A stretch of 64,000 nt of DNA. Source: Bacteroidales bacterium. Its GTDB lineage: Bacteria > Bacteroidota > Bacteroidia > Bacteroidales > JAADJA01. The position numbers were made by a program, and so were the translations under genes. Under the pieces are notes generated by a model. That model worked only from the letters and a program-made list of their open reading frames with translations. It made no database searches and was not told the DNA's origin. The stretch spans positions 62,001-126,000 of the forward strand of contig JAIOZL010000007.1 of the NCBI GenBank assembly GCA_021740645.1, read 5' to 3'. Positions 44,258 through 53,480 of the stretch are shown here, piece after piece (the stretch's first letter is position 1; each line of letters opens with the position of its first letter).

Positions 44258-45694
44258 TTATTCTGTTTGTGAATTCCCCATACTTCCAAAACTAAACCGC
44301 ATCAAACCCATTGCAAAGGATACAGTAGGTTTATCTTGAGAAAAATAGGTAGTAATATCCCTCACGGCGATACCTAACTCCCAGCTAAAACTATCGTTAT
44401 TAAAAGGAAGGAAAGAAATTCCCACAGGAATATTAGTTCCCGTTTCACCTCCGGTAACCATTCCTATTGAACCCCTAAACCATTTAACCGGCGAGATACG
44501 GGTTCCCAGGCCAACGATCATCTTATCATACGAACCGGGTGTTTCATTCATCGGGACATAAAATTCTGTTCCGAACTCAAACTTCTCATTTAAAACATAA
44601 GCAGCCCCGGCCCTTAAGCTCATGGGTAAATCAGTTGACCTGCTTTCCAGTCCTTCCCAACCACCCCACTTCAGGTTATCAAAGGCCACATTGTCGTCCA
44701 ACTCAAAAATATTATAGTTATCAATTCCTGCAGTCTGTATATCAGTTAAATCAGTATCTTCTCCGGTATACACATTTCCATCCCATTTTATACTGCCAAT
44801 ATCTGTTAAAGCAAGTGAAAGCCTTAGTTGATTAAATAAAAGAGCTGACACACCGAAATCCAGTCCAAACCCCTGGCCCACTTTCTGGTAGTTATTTCCT
44901 TCGATTTTTGATGGTGATGGAGCGTCATAGTCTACCTGCAAAACCGGATTAAGCGATGACAAGGCGGTAAGCACTCCTCCCTGGTAGGAATAATTGAACA
45001 AACTATAGCCTTCAAGGTATTTGAATCCAACACCCCCATAAAGTGAAAAATTTTCGTTGTTGAGGATAGCCCTTCCATAAGAAAAATTATATTCCCTAAA
45101 CCAAACAACTTGTAATGAAGTTCCTTCAAAAAGATCAGTTACCTTTTCCGGGTCAAAGGCTTCACCGGTATATTCACCGGTTTGTGGGTCGAAATAAACG
45201 GTATCAAAATATGCGGCGTTATACCCGTTAAACAGAATATCGGCACTTTCTTCATTAAGGTTAGAATCCCACATAACACGTTCTTTTACAGAAAACCCAA
45301 AGCCACCAATTTTATCATCCTGGAATGAAACGCCAAAACCACTTATGTTCCCTTCTACCTGAAGTTTAGTATTGGTGAAGTTTTCGACAGCTTCTTGCCT
45401 TTCTTCATCAGTAAAGGTTTTTCCGGTAGAAAAGAGATCGTTTACCAATGTCCGTTTAAGCGGTTCAGAGTAGATGGTAAAATCTGCCTCACCTATACCC
45501 ACATTCATTAAATGATTGTTTCGTTTCCAGCCTAAATTGGCCGGATTAATACCAAGGCATTGATAATCTGTAACTACAGCTGTGCTATATCCAGCTCCTG
45601 TTACGGTAAACGCACCGGATTGATTTTGTGAGAATGAAACCAAAGGGAAAATGTATACGCAAAAAAGAAGGACAATAGGATGTAATTTTTTCAT
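44258..45694 (-). CDS. Outer-membrane beta-barrel protein (DUF5723-like)
   Basis: The 478-residue protein has a signal peptide (MKKLHPIVLLFCVYIFPLVSFSQ). The mature protein is made of alternating amphipathic strands, with early motif GAGYSTAVVTDYQCLGINPANLGW reminiscent of the plug segment of FadL/PorV-like barrels, GFGVSFQDDKIGGFGFSVKER, and a C-terminus ending in strands SFAMGLMRFSFGSMG. NPANLGW is a feature of the DUF5723 and OmpP1-like groups. It probably sits in the outer membrane; transport substrate unknown. A minus-strand TACCTTTC at 45730-45737 could be its -7 element. It is not convincingly PorV. Confidence 0.6.
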   Translation of the reverse strand: MKKLHPIVLLFCVYIFPLVSFSQNQSGAFTVTGAGYSTAVVTDYQCLGINPANLGWKRNNHLMNVGIGEADFTIYSEPLKRTLVNDLFSTGKTFTDEERQEAVENFTNTKLQVEGNISGFGVSFQDDKIGGFGFSVKERVMWDSNLNEESADILFNGYNAAYFDTVYFDPQTGEYTGEAFDPEKVTDLFEGTSLQVVWFREYNFSYGRAILNNENFSLYGGVGFKYLEGYSLFNYSYQGGVLTALSSLNPVLQVDYDAPSPSKIEGNNYQKVGQGFGLDFGVSALLFNQLRLSLALTDIGSIKWDGNVYTGEDTDLTDIQTAGIDNYNIFELDDNVAFDNLKWGGWEGLESRSTDLPMSLRAGAAYVLNEKFEFGTEFYVPMNETPGSYDKMIVGLGTRISPVKWFRGSIGMVTGGETGTNIPVGISFLPFNNDSFSWELGIAVRDITTYFSQDKPTVSFAMGLMRFSFGSMGNSQTE

Positions 45695-45848
45695 TGGGGT
45701 ATGTTTGAAGTTTAAAGAAAATTGAAGGCGAAAGGTACAATATTTTTAAAAACGTTTTATTAAAATTTGCGTAAAATTATCTTAAACAACTAAACATATA
45801 ACTGTAAATTGAATACTTTGAATTAGATTTATACTTAATTTAGTCGTA

Positions 45849-47315
45849 TTGCTAACAAAACTTTTCATCATAAATCACTGGAAAAAAATACTGCTTCTGT
45901 TGCCAGGAATATGGGTGATAATATTTTCGTGTCAATCTCCTGACCCGAATTCCAGGGCTAATGATCAAGCTAAAAAACAACCCGAAGACCTGGTATTAAA
46001 AAAGATATTGAACACAGGCACACTGGTTGCCTCTACAGATTATAATTCCACCAGCTATTTTGTTTATCGGGGAGAACCGATGGGGTACCAATATGAACTT
46101 TTAAAATCCTTTTCTGATTACCTGGGGGTTAAACTTGAAATAAAGATTATCAATGCCCTGGACGAAAGTTTTAGCTGCCTGAATGATTATGATTGTGATT
46201 TACTGGCCATGGGTCTTACGGTAACGAAAGAGCGGAGCAATGTGATTGACTTTAGCATTCCTTTCAGCCAAACAAGGCAAATGCTGGTGCAGCGCAAACC
46301 AGAGAACTGGCGGAGAATGGCCACTATGGATGAAATTGATGCGAAGCTAATCCGCGATCCTCTTCAACTGGCCGGAAAAACCATTCATATTCAAAAAAAC
46401 ACCACTTTTCTTTCCAGATTAAAAAACCTTTCGGATGAGATAGGTGCGGAGATCATCATCGTTGAACACCCTGAAGCTACTGTTGAAGAGTTGATCAATA
46501 TGGTTGAAAAAGGAGAAATTGAATACACTGTTTGCGATGAACATATTGCATTGGTCAACCTCAAATTCTACCCCGACATCGACGTGAATACACCAATAAG
46601 TTTTTCACAGAATATTGCATGGGCAGTACGAAAAGGGTCACATGGATTGCTGGATTCTATCAATGACTGGCTGGGGGAGTTCAGTAAGAGCCGGACCTAT
46701 GCATATATATACAATAAATACTACAGGAATTCACGAACTGTAAATATTGCTCAAAGTGAATACTATTCGGTTTCGGGAGGTAAAATATCACCCTACGACA
46801 AATATATTAAAAAGTATAGCGAGCTGATCGAATGGGACTGGAGGCTTTTGGCTTCATTGATCTACCAGGAGTCCCACTTTTACCCGGAGGCCAAATCCTG
46901 GGCGGGGGCTTTTGGATTAATGCAATTGATGCCGCATACGGCTGAAAAATACGGGGTGGATAGTTTATCCCCTCCGGAAGAGCAAATCAGGGCAGGAGTG
47001 GAATTTATCCAACTGCTCGATAAACAGTTTCTCGATAAGATTGATAATAAAGAGGAACGGACAAAATTTGTCCTTGCTTCATACAATGCCGGTATTGCAC
47101 ATGTATACGATGCAAGAAGATTGGCGGAAAAGTACCAGAAAAACCCCAACCTTTGGGATGAAAATGTGGATTATTACCTACTAAATAAATCCAAACCCGA
47201 ATATTATAACGATTCGGTTGTAAAGTACGGTTACTGCCGGGGAGCCGAGCCGTATAATTTCGTTTATGATATCCTGGAACGATACCAGCATTATAAAAAC
47301 ACCATTACCGACTAA
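45849..47315 (+). CDS. mltF: MltF-like lytic transglycosylase lipoprotein (SBP_bac_3 plus SLT)
   Basis: The 488-residue protein starts at a TTG; there is no ATG, and an in-frame stop lies at 45819. The signal has a lipobox IFSC (residues 25-28) after ILLLLPGIWVII. An SBP_bac_3 domain spans about 50-300, with GTLVASTDYNSTSYFVYRG, YDCDLLAMGLTVTKERSNVI and DFSIPFSQTRQML. The SLT domain spans about 330-470, with catalytic Glu in LASLIYQESHFYPEAKSWAG, AFGLMQLMPHTAEKYG and VLASYNAGIAHVYDARRLA. This two-domain architecture is that of MltF. It cleaves peptidoglycan, modulated by the solute-binding domain, at the inner face of the outer membrane. Downstream 47316-47623 holds only an inverted repeat. 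Confidence 0.9.
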   Translation: MLTKLFIINHWKKILLLLPGIWVIIFSCQSPDPNSRANDQAKKQPEDLVLKKILNTGTLVASTDYNSTSYFVYRGEPMGYQYELLKSFSDYLGVKLEIKIINALDESFSCLNDYDCDLLAMGLTVTKERSNVIDFSIPFSQTRQMLVQRKPENWRRMATMDEIDAKLIRDPLQLAGKTIHIQKNTTFLSRLKNLSDEIGAEIIIVEHPEATVEELINMVEKGEIEYTVCDEHIALVNLKFYPDIDVNTPISFSQNIAWAVRKGSHGLLDSINDWLGEFSKSRTYAYIYNKYYRNSRTVNIAQSEYYSVSGGKISPYDKYIKKYSELIEWDWRLLASLIYQESHFYPEAKSWAGAFGLMQLMPHTAEKYGVDSLSPPEEQIRAGVEFIQLLDKQFLDKIDNKEERTKFVLASYNAGIAHVYDARRLAEKYQKNPNLWDENVDYYLLNKSKPEYYNDSVVKYGYCRGAEPYNFVYDILERYQHYKNTITD

Positions 47316-47388
47316 GCAAACTCAACCTCAATGGCAGGGCACTTCAGAGTCAGGATCAAAATAAAATAGTCCATTAAATACTTAGTTG

Positions 47389-47513
47389 ACAGGTCCTTTA
47401 GGGCCTGGTTCCTGAAAGTTTGATAACTATTGCGTGACCTACCTGCTGAAATTGTCTAAAATTTCATGGCTTTTGAAAATATTGTCTTAAATACCAGGCC
47501 ATAAAGAACCTGG
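47389..47513. repeat. Imperfect 21-base inverted repeat in the mltF-TPR gap
   Basis: ACAGGTCCTTTAGGGCCTGG at 47389-47408 and ACCAGGCCATAAAGAACCTG at 47493-47512 are inverted copies with 18 of 21 positions alike. Each arm can also fold alone (CAGG.CCT with AGG.CCTG). About 83 bases lie between them with no reading frame. The rest of the 308-base gap shows nothing else, apart from TAATTTG at about 47570 just before the next gene. Confidence 0.5.
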
Positions 47514-47623
47514 TAATTCATAAAACAATTGGATTGATTTCCAAACCATTTTTCATCTCAACAAAATTTCGTAATTTGCGTATGAAAAGAATTACTACAA
47601 TAACAAATAAAAATCAGATATCA

Positions 47624-48679
47624 ATGAATAAAGCAAAGCTCATGCTGGTCTGGCTTCTTTTGTTTCCGATATTCCTTATGGCTCAGGACGACGAAGCAGC
47701 ACTGGCCCAGAAAAAAGAAGACGCCAAACTCGCAAATAAACTCTATAATCAAAGCCTGGAGCATTATGTAAATGGCAAAAACATTGAAGCGATCACTGCA
47801 TTAAATAAAGCCATCCGCTTAAGGCCTGACTACGCCCCTGCTTATTATAACAGAAGCTGTATCAGGCTTGAGATGAATGAAAAGCAAGAGGCTTTAAAGG
47901 ATATTCGTTTGGCCATAGAATTACAACCAACAGCACAAAATTATTCAATGATGGGCTATATTCTGCTCCTTGATGAAAATTACAGGGACGCATTTGAAAA
48001 CTTAAGCTTAGCCATTGATGCGGATTCTAAATTTGAAGAAGCTTATTATTACAGGGGATGTGTTTTATCTGCCCAGAAAAAATACCCAGAAGCAATCAAT
48101 GATTTCGACAGAGCTGTTTCCCTGAAAGCCGATTATGCCCTGGCTTATAATGAAAGGGGCTATATTCATTATCTCACGGAATCGTATGAAACGGCTAAAA
48201 ATGATTTAACAAAGGCCATCACTTTCGACCAGAAAATGGCCATTGCCTATAATAACCTGGGTAAAGTCAATGAAAAACTTCAGGATAACGAAGCTGCGGA
48301 AGAATATTACACCGCAGCTGTAAAAATAGATGGGAGCCTGTTCGAAGCTTATGTAAACCGTGGCAACCTGAAATACAAAAAAGGACTTTATGAAAGTGCA
48401 GTGGATGATTTTGCCAAAGCCCTGGAGGTGAATCCTGATTATTTTGAAGCTTACAACAACAGGGGCAATGCAAAATACATGAGTGGGGATTTACCCGGAG
48501 CGATACTTGATTTTACAGAAGCTATTGCCATAAATCAGGACTATGCTGACGCCTGGCTCAATCGGGGTATTGTAAAAGAAATGCAGCGGGATAATATCGG
48601 CGCTTGCACCGACTGGCAGAAAGCCTCAGAGTTAGGGAATAGAGACGCCCTTAAACACCTCCAAAGTTTTTGTAAATAA
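47624..48679 (+). CDS. Exported TPR-repeat protein
   Basis: I chose the ATG at 47624 because MNKAKLMLVWLLLFPIFLMAQ is a compact signal peptide; an ATG at 47582 would add 14 polar residues and remains possible. The 351-residue protein has about nine TPR units of 34 residues (about 45-345) with the usual pattern A-x-x-x-N-x-G/A-x-x-Y: IEAITALNKAIRLRPDYAPA, YPEAINDFDRAVSLKADYAL and LPGAILDFTEAIAINQDYAD. It closes with GACTDWQKASELGNRDALKHL. It is a periplasmic scaffold. It lies 17 bases upstream of the PorE-like gene, so they are probably co-transcribed, and this may matter for outer-membrane assembly. Confidence 0.85.
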   Translation: MNKAKLMLVWLLLFPIFLMAQDDEAALAQKKEDAKLANKLYNQSLEHYVNGKNIEAITALNKAIRLRPDYAPAYYNRSCIRLEMNEKQEALKDIRLAIELQPTAQNYSMMGYILLLDENYRDAFENLSLAIDADSKFEEAYYYRGCVLSAQKKYPEAINDFDRAVSLKADYALAYNERGYIHYLTESYETAKNDLTKAITFDQKMAIAYNNLGKVNEKLQDNEAAEEYYTAAVKIDGSLFEAYVNRGNLKYKKGLYESAVDDFAKALEVNPDYFEAYNNRGNAKYMSGDLPGAILDFTEAIAINQDYADAWLNRGIVKEMQRDNIGACTDWQKASELGNRDALKHLQSFCK

Positions 48680-48696
48680 GTTATAAATATCAGGTT

Positions 48697-50745
48697 ATGA
48701 TCAGAACAATAATATTCCAAATAATATTGCAGGCCATTTTTACTCAATTAGCATCAGCACAAAGTATTGCTTTTAATAAATATAATTTCCCTAATCATAA
48801 AGAACAATTAAGTAATGCACTTAGTAACATAAAAGCAGGTGATAAACTTTATGACCAGGGTCCGGGTGTATACCACCTTGCCGTTATCGAATACCTAAAG
48901 GCCAATAAATTTAATCCGGATAATGCCTTATTAAATTATAAAATTGGCAGATGCTATATGATTGATAACGATAAAAACAACGCGATAAAATATTTTGAAA
49001 AAGCAATTGAACTTGACGAAAGGATCAGTCTTGATATGGAATATAACGATGTGAACTGGTTACTTGCCAAGGCATATCACCTCGATTACCAGTTCGATAA
49101 AGCCATTCAAAAATATAAAAAACATAAAAGTGCGCTCACCCCGGAACAACTAGTTAAGGAAAACGAATTGATCGATAAAAAAATGGAAGAATGTGAAACG
49201 GCCAAAGAAATGGTGGCCAATCCTTCTCGTGTATTCGTAGATGACCTCGGTGAAATTGTCAATTCTGCTTTTCCGGATTACCGTCCCCTGGTAGTTCCTG
49301 AAGAGGACATGATCCTCTTTACTTCCGTCAGGGAAAACACCACGGGAGGAAAGCGGGATGATGATTCATACTATTTTGAAGACATTTATGTGACCTATTA
49401 TGATGATATGCGATGGACCTTACCCGAAAATTCGTATGATCTCAACAGCAATAACCATGACGCTACTGCCGGTATCGCCTCGGACGGGAGCATTCTATTT
49501 GTGTATAAATCAGCAGGAGGGAATAATCTTTATGCAAGCTTGCTAAAAGATGGTATCTATACCCTTCCCGATAAACTGGCCAATGAAATCAACTCCGGGA
49601 TGAAACAAGCTTCGGCTTCCTTAAGTTTTGATAAAACCACTTTGTATTTCACAAGCTTAAGAGAGGATGGTTATGGTGGGCAGGACATTTATTATTCTAT
49701 CAGGGATGCCAAAGACCGGTGGCAGGAAGCCATCAATATCGGGGCTACCATCAATACTCCTTATGATGAGGAAGGGGTGTATATCACCCCGGATGGCAAA
49801 AATCTTTATTTCAGTTCAAAAGGACATAATACCATGGGCGGTTACGACATTTTTAAATCAGAACTGGTAGATGGTAGATGGAGTAACCCTATAAACCTGG
49901 GATATCCAATCAATACTCCAGATGATGATGTGTTTTTTACCATGGCTGCAAACGGACAACGTGGATATTATTCTTCTAAAAAGAAGGATGGATATGGTGG
50001 GCAGGATTTGTATATCATCACTTTCCTGGGGGCATCCAAACCCTTAGCTATGTTTGAAGAAGGGCCGTTGTCAGGTTATCACACAAAGGAAGCCTATCCG
50101 GCCCTTGCACCAAAAATAGAACAGAATACAATTCTTGAAGGCAAGATACTTGATGAAGGGACACTCACTCCTTTGCAAGCCATGATAGAAATTACAGATA
50201 ACAGCAAAAATGAATTGCTGGCCAGCTTTGAATCCAACAGCAGTACAGGAGCTTACCTGATTTCACTAAAGCCAGGGAAAAATTATGGCATTACTGTGAG
50301 CAGGAAAGATTATCTGTTCCATTCCGAAAATGTGAATATCCCTGATGATGCCGAAGCAAGGAAAATTACGAAAGATGTTTTATTGAAAAAGGCAGAGGTG
50401 GGAGTAAAAATCGTTTTGAATAATATTTTTTTCGACTTTAATAAAGCCACACTCAGGAAGGAGTCGGAAGCAGAACTCGACAGGGTAGAAAAATTCATGA
50501 CCGACACCCCAACCTTAAAAATAGAAATTTCAGGGCACACGGATAACATTGGATCGGCAGCTATTAATCAAAAGTTATCAGAAAACAGGGCAAAAGCTGT
50601 GGTTGATTATTTGCTGGAAAAAGGTATTGAAGCAGAAAGGCTGGTTTACAAAGGTTATGGGTTTGAACAACCAGTATCTTCTAACGATACCGAAGAGGGC
50701 CGCCAGCAAAATCGTAGGACGGAATTTAAAATATTGGGGAAATAA
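48697..50745 (+). CDS. PorE-like protein: TPR, PD40 propeller, CRD-like and OmpA C-terminal domain
   Basis: The 682-residue protein has a signal peptide (to about residue 22). TPR units occupy about 30-160, then a PD40/TolB-like propeller about 170-430 (VPEEDMILFTSVRENTTGGK, YFTSLREDGYGGQDIYYSIR, YYSSKKKDGYGGQDLYIITF). A carboxypeptidase-regulatory-like domain covers about 445-545, followed by an OmpA domain at about 565-680: NNIFFDFNKATLRKESEAEL, IEISGHTDNIGSAAINQKLS, ENRAKAVVDYLLEKGI and QQNRRTEFKI. This domain order and length match Porphyromonas gingivalis PorE, a T9SS-associated envelope protein that binds peptidoglycan through the OmpA domain. PorE there is a lipoprotein; I see no lipobox here. 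Many Bacteroidota have related non-T9SS paralogues, so the T9SS assignment is inference strengthened by abundant T9SS cargo nearby. Confidence 0.72.
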   Translation: MIRTIIFQIILQAIFTQLASAQSIAFNKYNFPNHKEQLSNALSNIKAGDKLYDQGPGVYHLAVIEYLKANKFNPDNALLNYKIGRCYMIDNDKNNAIKYFEKAIELDERISLDMEYNDVNWLLAKAYHLDYQFDKAIQKYKKHKSALTPEQLVKENELIDKKMEECETAKEMVANPSRVFVDDLGEIVNSAFPDYRPLVVPEEDMILFTSVRENTTGGKRDDDSYYFEDIYVTYYDDMRWTLPENSYDLNSNNHDATAGIASDGSILFVYKSAGGNNLYASLLKDGIYTLPDKLANEINSGMKQASASLSFDKTTLYFTSLREDGYGGQDIYYSIRDAKDRWQEAINIGATINTPYDEEGVYITPDGKNLYFSSKGHNTMGGYDIFKSELVDGRWSNPINLGYPINTPDDDVFFTMAANGQRGYYSSKKKDGYGGQDLYIITFLGASKPLAMFEEGPLSGYHTKEAYPALAPKIEQNTILEGKILDEGTLTPLQAMIEITDNSKNELLASFESNSSTGAYLISLKPGKNYGITVSRKDYLFHSENVNIPDDAEARKITKDVLLKKAEVGVKIVLNNIFFDFNKATLRKESEAELDRVEKFMTDTPTLKIEISGHTDNIGSAAINQKLSENRAKAVVDYLLEKGIEAERLVYKGYGFEQPVSSNDTEEGRQQNRRTEFKILGK

Positions 50746-50771
50746 AATAAAACCTAACAGCTTATGAAGTG

Positions 50772-50805
50772 AAGACCTAACAGGTGTTAAAACCTGTTAG
50801 GTCTT
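50772..50805. terminator. Palindrome between convergent porE-like and T9SS genes
   Basis: AAGACCTAACAGGT (50772-50785) and ACCTGTTAGGTCTT (50792-50805) pair over fourteen bases with a six-base loop. It lies 27 bases after the porE-like stop and 46 bases before the end of the minus-strand gene, a position suited to bidirectional termination. It belongs to the family at 21368. Confidence 0.7.
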
Positions 50806-50851
50806 TATCCCAAAGGTTCGATTTTTCCGATTGATAACAAAGGAAAAATTG

Positions 50852-53416
50852 TTACTTCAGCACAAACTTGATACTTGTTTTAGGTACTTCCTTATAAGAT
50901 AACACAGCAACATATATTCCCTTTTTCCATTGTTGGGTATTGAATAATAAAATGCCTTCATATGTTACTATTCGTTGTGTTTCACAAATTTTACCTTCCA
51001 CATTATACACATCCACTTTAACCTTTTCCTCTCCCGGGTCAAGGTTGTATTCAATCAGGATATAATCATCGCCAGGATTTGGATAGATCTGCAAAGTTGT
51101 ATTTTCCTCTGGTATATCCGGTACTAAATAATTCTCCGGCAATTCAGTTTCCCATAATCCTCTTCCATCAAGTCCTGTTAATATTGTATTTGCTGCATAA
51201 TTTATTTTTATATCAATGGGTACTACATTAGGTAATCCGGGTTTATACAAAACCCAATCTTTTGATCTATCTTCCAAATAATAAATGCCGTAACTTGTAC
51301 CAGCAAATAATCCATCTTGGGTCCCTTTTAAATGTGCGATAGAATGGACACCAGAATTAAGGTCCTGCAGATTACCGCTTATATCAACCCAATGACTTCC
51401 ATTATACTCTAAAACTTTGGAAGTTATGAGCGAACCATAGGTAATCCAAATCCGATTCTGATCAATGGCATCCACTTCAAGGTCGCTTAGCCATCCTACC
51501 GGGGCAGGATTTGGTGTTATATCTTCCCATTTAATAAAATTATAGGGAGCATGAATATTCCCTGATCGAAAAATAAAAGGATGCTCTCCCTGGTTCACAG
51601 GAAATACTCTTAAGTACAAATAATTGCCATTGTTTTCTGCCGTATGCATATCATAAATAAAGTAATTGGCAGGATCGAGACCCAGATCTTCGGGGCTTAC
51701 AAGTATATGCCAGTTTTTACCCTGATCAGTGGAACGTTTAATAAAATTGCCGAGGGAAACGTATACGGTGTTATGATCATTAGGAGAAACGGCCACATTC
51801 GCAGTCCAGAAATTACCTACTCTATATTGGGATGAATCAGAATAGTTTTTATTTCTGACCACTAAGCTATAACCCGGATAATTTGCGGTATAAAAAGTGC
51901 CTGATTCAACATTATCAAAGGCACATCCAAAGCCATCGCCGGGGCCTACCTGGTCCCATAGATTTTCTTCTTTATTAAATACCTGGGACCCAACGTCCCA
52001 TCCTCCAAAAAGATAGTACTCTGGATGTTTCTGGCTTTGATCGAACTTCATTACTTTGGCGATTCCAATATTATTTATTTTATTTTGCCAGATAGTATCT
52101 GAAATTTCTTTCATATAGGGCCCCCCATCGGTTGCTGCCCATATTTCCGTTCCGGCTTTATTAATCTTTAATTCCTGCACATCAACATGAGGATTTGTTT
52201 TTAGAATCCCATTTCTAAGCAGGGTATCATTTTCTTTTTGCCAGGATATTCCACCATCTTGTGATAAATATGTCTGGACGGTAGCACAATAAAGAAGTTT
52301 TTCATTCACAGGCGAAACAGCATACCCATTTCTTCCATTACCCGTAAGCTTTAGAACCGGGCTTAATTCAATCCATTTGTTTTCACTAATTATATATTTG
52401 CAATGATGATGATAGTATCTTGGTTCTGTCAGGCGCCTGCCTTTCATATAAATATAAAGCACATCGTCATTTGCAGGGCTCATTTCAAAAATGGATAAAA
52501 AGTGATTGTAAATGCTATCCTTTGGAAGAAAAGAGGCGCTTCCCGGAATAGGTTGCCATTCATTTCCCCCATCCAGGCTCCACAAAATTTCATTCCCTTT
52601 AACGGATGTAGTTAAATTCCTATATTCTCTCGAGAGGAAAATTGTATCTGGTTTTGAAACATGAAACTCAAGATCAAAAAAACCTTCACCATTAGAGATT
52701 GGATCCTCGAGTAGCAGAGACCAGGAAACATTTTCAGGAATTTCATCCAAAATATTTTCTGATCTGTATAAACCTCTGCTTGTGGCGGCATAGGTAACAT
52801 TGTGGTTGACCGGATGATTTGAAAGTTTTCGGATATAATACCAGTTATCAGGCAAATTTTGAGGAAACATCCCATTGATTAATTCCCAGGATTCTCCCTG
52901 GTTTGTTGACCTTATCACACCACGGCTATAATTAAAGTTTTGATCTTTATCGCCCGTAGCCACAATCCAATAAGTTTTATTATCCTTATGAAGGATTAAA
53001 ATGGAAGCAATCCCTGGGGTAAATATGTTAAGATCATGTTCTTCTTTTGGTCTGTCTAAACCGGCATTTATCCATGATTCCCCCTTGTTTACTGTATAAT
53101 AAAGACCACCGCTTGGCGATCCCACCAAAATAATGCTATCGTTTTCGGGGTCGATACATAAAGTCGACAATCGACCGACATCTTTTGTTGGAGAATCAGA
53201 TGAAGAAGTAGGACCAATTTCTACCCATTGCCCTGTTTTATCCCAATAATCAAAAATTTGAAGATGGGGATAGGATGTATATGAATAACAAAATTTATTG
53301 AATAGAATATCAGGCTCCGTAAGATATTTATTTACAGACTGGCCAACTCCTTCATAAATGGAAGAGAGTATTACTAAAATTAAAATGGATGAAATACGAA
53401 ATGTTTTCACATGCAT
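50852..53416 (-). CDS. T9SS-exported BNR/sortilin-type propeller protein
   Basis: The 854-residue protein has a signal peptide (MHVKTFRISSILILVILSSI...). Residues about 60-740 hold BNR/Vps10-like repeats: VNKGESWINAG, STNQGESWELING, SLDGGNEWQPI, SQDGGISWQKE and STDQGKNWHIL. This gives a large ten-bladed or double propeller as in xyloglucanases and sortilins. The sorting domain is IYPNPGDDYILIEYNL ... WKKGIYVAVLSYKEVPKTSIKFVLK (about 780-854) and its last strands resemble those of the proteins at 35970 and 38185. No catalytic Asp pair of GH74 was identified by eye. It is probably surface-exposed. A 16-base hairpin ends nine bases before this ATG. Confidence 0.82.
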   Translation of the reverse strand: MHVKTFRISSILILVILSSIYEGVGQSVNKYLTEPDILFNKFCYSYTSYPHLQIFDYWDKTGQWVEIGPTSSSDSPTKDVGRLSTLCIDPENDSIILVGSPSGGLYYTVNKGESWINAGLDRPKEEHDLNIFTPGIASILILHKDNKTYWIVATGDKDQNFNYSRGVIRSTNQGESWELINGMFPQNLPDNWYYIRKLSNHPVNHNVTYAATSRGLYRSENILDEIPENVSWSLLLEDPISNGEGFFDLEFHVSKPDTIFLSREYRNLTTSVKGNEILWSLDGGNEWQPIPGSASFLPKDSIYNHFLSIFEMSPANDDVLYIYMKGRRLTEPRYYHHHCKYIISENKWIELSPVLKLTGNGRNGYAVSPVNEKLLYCATVQTYLSQDGGISWQKENDTLLRNGILKTNPHVDVQELKINKAGTEIWAATDGGPYMKEISDTIWQNKINNIGIAKVMKFDQSQKHPEYYLFGGWDVGSQVFNKEENLWDQVGPGDGFGCAFDNVESGTFYTANYPGYSLVVRNKNYSDSSQYRVGNFWTANVAVSPNDHNTVYVSLGNFIKRSTDQGKNWHILVSPEDLGLDPANYFIYDMHTAENNGNYLYLRVFPVNQGEHPFIFRSGNIHAPYNFIKWEDITPNPAPVGWLSDLEVDAIDQNRIWITYGSLITSKVLEYNGSHWVDISGNLQDLNSGVHSIAHLKGTQDGLFAGTSYGIYYLEDRSKDWVLYKPGLPNVVPIDIKINYAANTILTGLDGRGLWETELPENYLVPDIPEENTTLQIYPNPGDDYILIEYNLDPGEEKVKVDVYNVEGKICETQRIVTYEGILLFNTQQWKKGIYVAVLSYKEVPKTSIKFVLK

Positions 53417-53424
53417 AAAATAAA

Positions 53425-53459
53425 AAGACCCGGCAGGTTTAAAAAACCTGCCGGGTCTT
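53425..53459. terminator. Perfect 16-base hairpin between flavodoxin and the BNR gene
   Basis: AAGACCCGGCAGGTTT (53425-53440) and AAACCTGCCGGGTCTT (53444-53459) are exact complements with three A between them. It is a GC-richer member of the GACCTAACAGGT family. It lies downstream of the flavodoxin gene and just upstream of the next start, so it can end the former and lies in the leader region of the latter. A further half copy, AACCTGTCAGGTCTA, overlaps the flavodoxin stop. Confidence 0.75.
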
Positions 53460-53480
53460 ATATTTAATAACCTGTCAGGT

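Noticed and set aside
44258-45694. PorV, the T9SS outer-membrane shuttle
   Set aside because: Length and the N-terminal NPANLGW region fit DUF5723/OmpP1-like barrels better, and no porU is near.
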